64,000 nt of DNA from an uncultured Eubacteriales bacterium. Its GTDB lineage: Bacteria; Bacillota; Clostridia; Christensenellales; Aristaeellaceae. Made by a program: the position numbers and the translations under genes. How positions within the stretch are numbered: the first letter of the stretch is position 1; each line of letters begins with the position of its first letter. Below the pieces are notes generated by a model. It saw only the letters and a list, made by a program, of their open reading frames with translations. It searched no databases and had not been told where the DNA came from. Below, in pieces: positions 62,360-64,000 of this stretch. The stretch covers positions 29,886 to 93,885 of the forward strand of contig CADAPM010000023.1 in NCBI GenBank assembly GCA_902789795.1, given 5' to 3'.

Positions 62360-63481
62360 ATGGAGCAGTACCTGGGCCAGGACATTTTCAAGCTCGGCTT
62401 CGGCCTCATGCGCCTGCCGAAGAACGCCGACGGCAGCATCGACATCCCGCAGGTCCAGGAGATGGCCGACCGCTTCCTGGCGGCGGGCGGCACCTATTTC
62501 GATACCGCCTACGTCTATGACAGCGGCGCGAGCGAAGCCGCCTTCAAGGCCGCCGTGGCGGACCGCTATCCGCGCGAGAGCTATGTGATCTGCACCAAGC
62601 TCTGCGCCTGGCAGCAGTGCCACGACGAGGAGAGCGCCAAGCAGCAGTTCTACACCAGCCTCGAGCGGACCGGCGCGGGCTATTTCGACTTTTATCTGCT
62701 GCACGCCCTGCAGCGGGCCAACTATAAAAAGTTTGACGAATACCACATCTGGGATTTCGTGGCTGACCTGAAAAAGCAGGGCCTGGTCAAACACTGGGGC
62801 TTCTCCTTCCACGCCGATCCCGAGCTGCTGGAAGAGCTGCTGGACGCCCATCCGGAGATCGACTTCGTCCAGCTGCAGATCAACTATGCCGACTGGGAGA
62901 ACCCGGGCGTGAACTCGCGCCGCAACTGGGAGATCTGCCAGGCCCACGGCAAGCCCGTGGTCATCATGGAGCCGGTCAAGGGCGGCGTGCTGGCAGACCC
63001 GATCCCCGAGGTCAAAGCGGTATTGGACCAGACCGGCAGCGGTCTGTCCTACGCCGGCTGGGCGCTGCGCTACGCCGCGAGCATCGGCGGCGTCATCACC
63101 GTGCTGAGCGGCATGAGCAATCTCGCCCAGATGGACGACAACCTGAGCTGCATGAAGGACTTCCGACCGCTGACTCAAGCCGAGCGCGGGGTCATCCGCG
63201 AGGCCCAGAAGGCCCTGGACGCGGACCGCTCCATCCCCTGCACCTCCTGCCGCTACTGCGTGAAGGGCTGCCCCATGGACATCCCGATCCCCGACATCTT
63301 CACCGTCTCCAACCGCAGCAAGGGCAGCGCCCACTTCCGCACCGTGCGCGAGTACAACGTGGTCACCCGGGGCAAGGGCCGCGCCAGCGACTGCATCCAG
63401 TGCCATCAGTGCGAGGACGCCTGCCCCCAGCAGCTGCCCATCATCCGCCTGCTGGAGGAGTGCCGGGCGCTGGAGCAGTGA
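62360..63481 (+). CDS. Aldo/keto reductase with C-terminal ferredoxin-type 4Fe-4S domain (copy 2)
   Basis: This 373-residue protein matches the copy at 57939 domain for domain: LGFGLMRLPKNADGSIDIPQ, FDTAYVYDSGASEA, KHWGFSFHADPELLEELL and INYADWE. It ends with iron-sulfur motifs CTSCRYCVKGCPMDIPIPD and CIQCHQCEDACPQQLP. It starts 14 nt after the LRR gene with a weak GGGGGAA site. The two copies probably arose by duplication and now differ in many positions, so they may have distinct substrates. The electron carrier and substrate are unknown. Confidence 0.9.
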   Translation: MEQYLGQDIFKLGFGLMRLPKNADGSIDIPQVQEMADRFLAAGGTYFDTAYVYDSGASEAAFKAAVADRYPRESYVICTKLCAWQQCHDEESAKQQFYTSLERTGAGYFDFYLLHALQRANYKKFDEYHIWDFVADLKKQGLVKHWGFSFHADPELLEELLDAHPEIDFVQLQINYADWENPGVNSRRNWEICQAHGKPVVIMEPVKGGVLADPIPEVKAVLDQTGSGLSYAGWALRYAASIGGVITVLSGMSNLAQMDDNLSCMKDFRPLTQAERGVIREAQKALDADRSIPCTSCRYCVKGCPMDIPIPDIFTVSNRSKGSAHFRTVREYNVVTRGKGRASDCIQCHQCEDACPQQLPIIRLLEECRALEQ

Positions 63482-63526
63482 GCGGTGCAACTCCTGACGA
63501 GCTGCTTAAAAGTATCCGTGAGACCA

Positions 63527-63606
63527 AGCGAGTGATAAGGAATGAGTGATAAGAGATAAGAGATAAGTGATAAGTTCAGGTGGAAACCGCGCTCAGGCGC
63601 GGTTTC
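63527..63606. repeat. Half heptad-arm element E
   Basis: A single left arm of GATAAGA/GATAAGT heptads (63527-63577) runs into TTCAGGTG and a perfect 10-bp stem GAAACCGCGC-TCAG-GCGCGGTTTC (63583-63606), followed by TTTGATT. The arm-core junction matches elements B and D, but no facing right arm was found. Confidence 0.75.
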
Positions 63607-64000
63607 TTTGATTGATAAGGATGGCGCCATAGTGTTTTTTCTGCCCAACAACTCAAAAAGCCATATACATACGCGTCCAAGAACGCTGTGTATGGGTGTA
63701 TGTATGTATATGACTTTTTCACTCGCTCAGGATTTTTTCTGCTGATCCCCTCTGGGCGCATGGACGCGAAAAAAGCGTACCTTCAATTCGGCGCTATACG
63801 TTTTTAGCCGCACACGGGATGGACACTGGCCCCGGCATGCTTTCATATCATCGCCAAAGCCCAACAAATAAAGGAAAGGGGCCGTTCGGGTATCCTTGTA
63901 GTATATTGTAACATCTATATCTTTATTATTGGATAAAGATGTTTAAGCTTGATGCGGGCATCAGCAGCAGAGAATTGCCAATTAATCCCCTTTTGATTAG
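63607..64000. other. Non-coding tail without recognised gene
   Basis: No convincing gene was seen here. The stretch holds an imperfect ATACATAC/GTATGTAT inverted repeat near 63660-63715 and a perfect 8-bp repeat ATCTTTAT-TATTGG-ATAAAGAT near 63925. An AT-rich, promoter-like region lies near 63895-63950, possibly for a gene beyond the window. Confidence 0.45.

Overview
The window is chromosomal DNA from an anaerobic, Gram-positive-type Firmicute, most likely an uncultured gut-associated member of Clostridia. Evidence: a Firmicutes-order S10-spc-alpha ribosomal cluster with a KOW-domain gene between map and infA, zinc-type S14, a PurR-type pur operon repressor, WhiA, TmcAL, oxygen-sensitive class I fumarase subunits, strong AGGAGG ribosome binding sites, and secreted clostripain-like and BspA-like leucine-rich-repeat proteins. 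Most of the sequence is GC-rich; one secreted LRR gene (3406-6897) is visibly AT-rich. No phage, CRISPR array, IS element or rRNA operon was seen.

Layout. 1-1430: end of an oligopeptide ABC transporter locus (+), then tRNA-Gln and tRNA-Glu (-). 1495-11345 (-): alpha/beta hydrolase, glycerophosphodiesterase, AT-rich LRR/transglutaminase protein, MMPL transporter, purR, tyrS. 11602-27511 (-): one long translation operon from rpsJ to rplQ, driven by a near-consensus promoter at 27740-27768 with a structured leader of about 220 nt. 28049-36917 (-): Xer-type recombinase, whiA, murB, manA, pepV, a PatB-type lyase, an RsmC-like methyltransferase, rsuA and an unknown membrane protein. 37455-43943 (+): tmcAL, two-subunit fumarase, a clostripain protease and a D-Ala-D-Ala carboxypeptidase. 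44102-54968 (-): prmC, DUF1385, rpmE, a Gfo/Idh oxidoreductase, a Na/Pi transporter, a second clostripain, a LysR regulator, an epimerase-like protein and an LRR protein. 55138-63481 (mostly +): a GH43 enzyme, a convergent LmbE/PIG-L deacetylase, and two closely related ferredoxin-type aldo/keto reductases that bracket a nucleotidyltransferase, a GNAT and a third LRR protein.

Two things stand out. First, five intergenic loci carry the same composite element: arms of tandem 7-base units facing each other as inverted repeats around a short core, which usually has a stem-loop. The heptamer differs between loci while the architecture is kept, and three of the elements abut or overlap the stop codon of the neighbouring gene. 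A separate nested palindrome of about 220 bp lies at 37104-37322 downstream of a symmetric divergent promoter. Second, several genes carry clean lesions: rpsK lacks about 44 nt and is out of frame, rplD and rplW are joined in one frame, rpmE has a promoter but no start codon, the LmbE gene lacks a stop, and a 36-codon remnant lies at 47280-47390. Lesions in essential genes are most simply explained by small assembly or consensus errors, but reads are needed to decide.

The cell-envelope and secretion theme (three LRR proteins, two C11 proteases, a transglutaminase-like domain, a GH43 enzyme, an LmbE deacetylase and a PBP-type carboxypeptidase) suggests a surface-active life style on host or plant polymers; this is inference.
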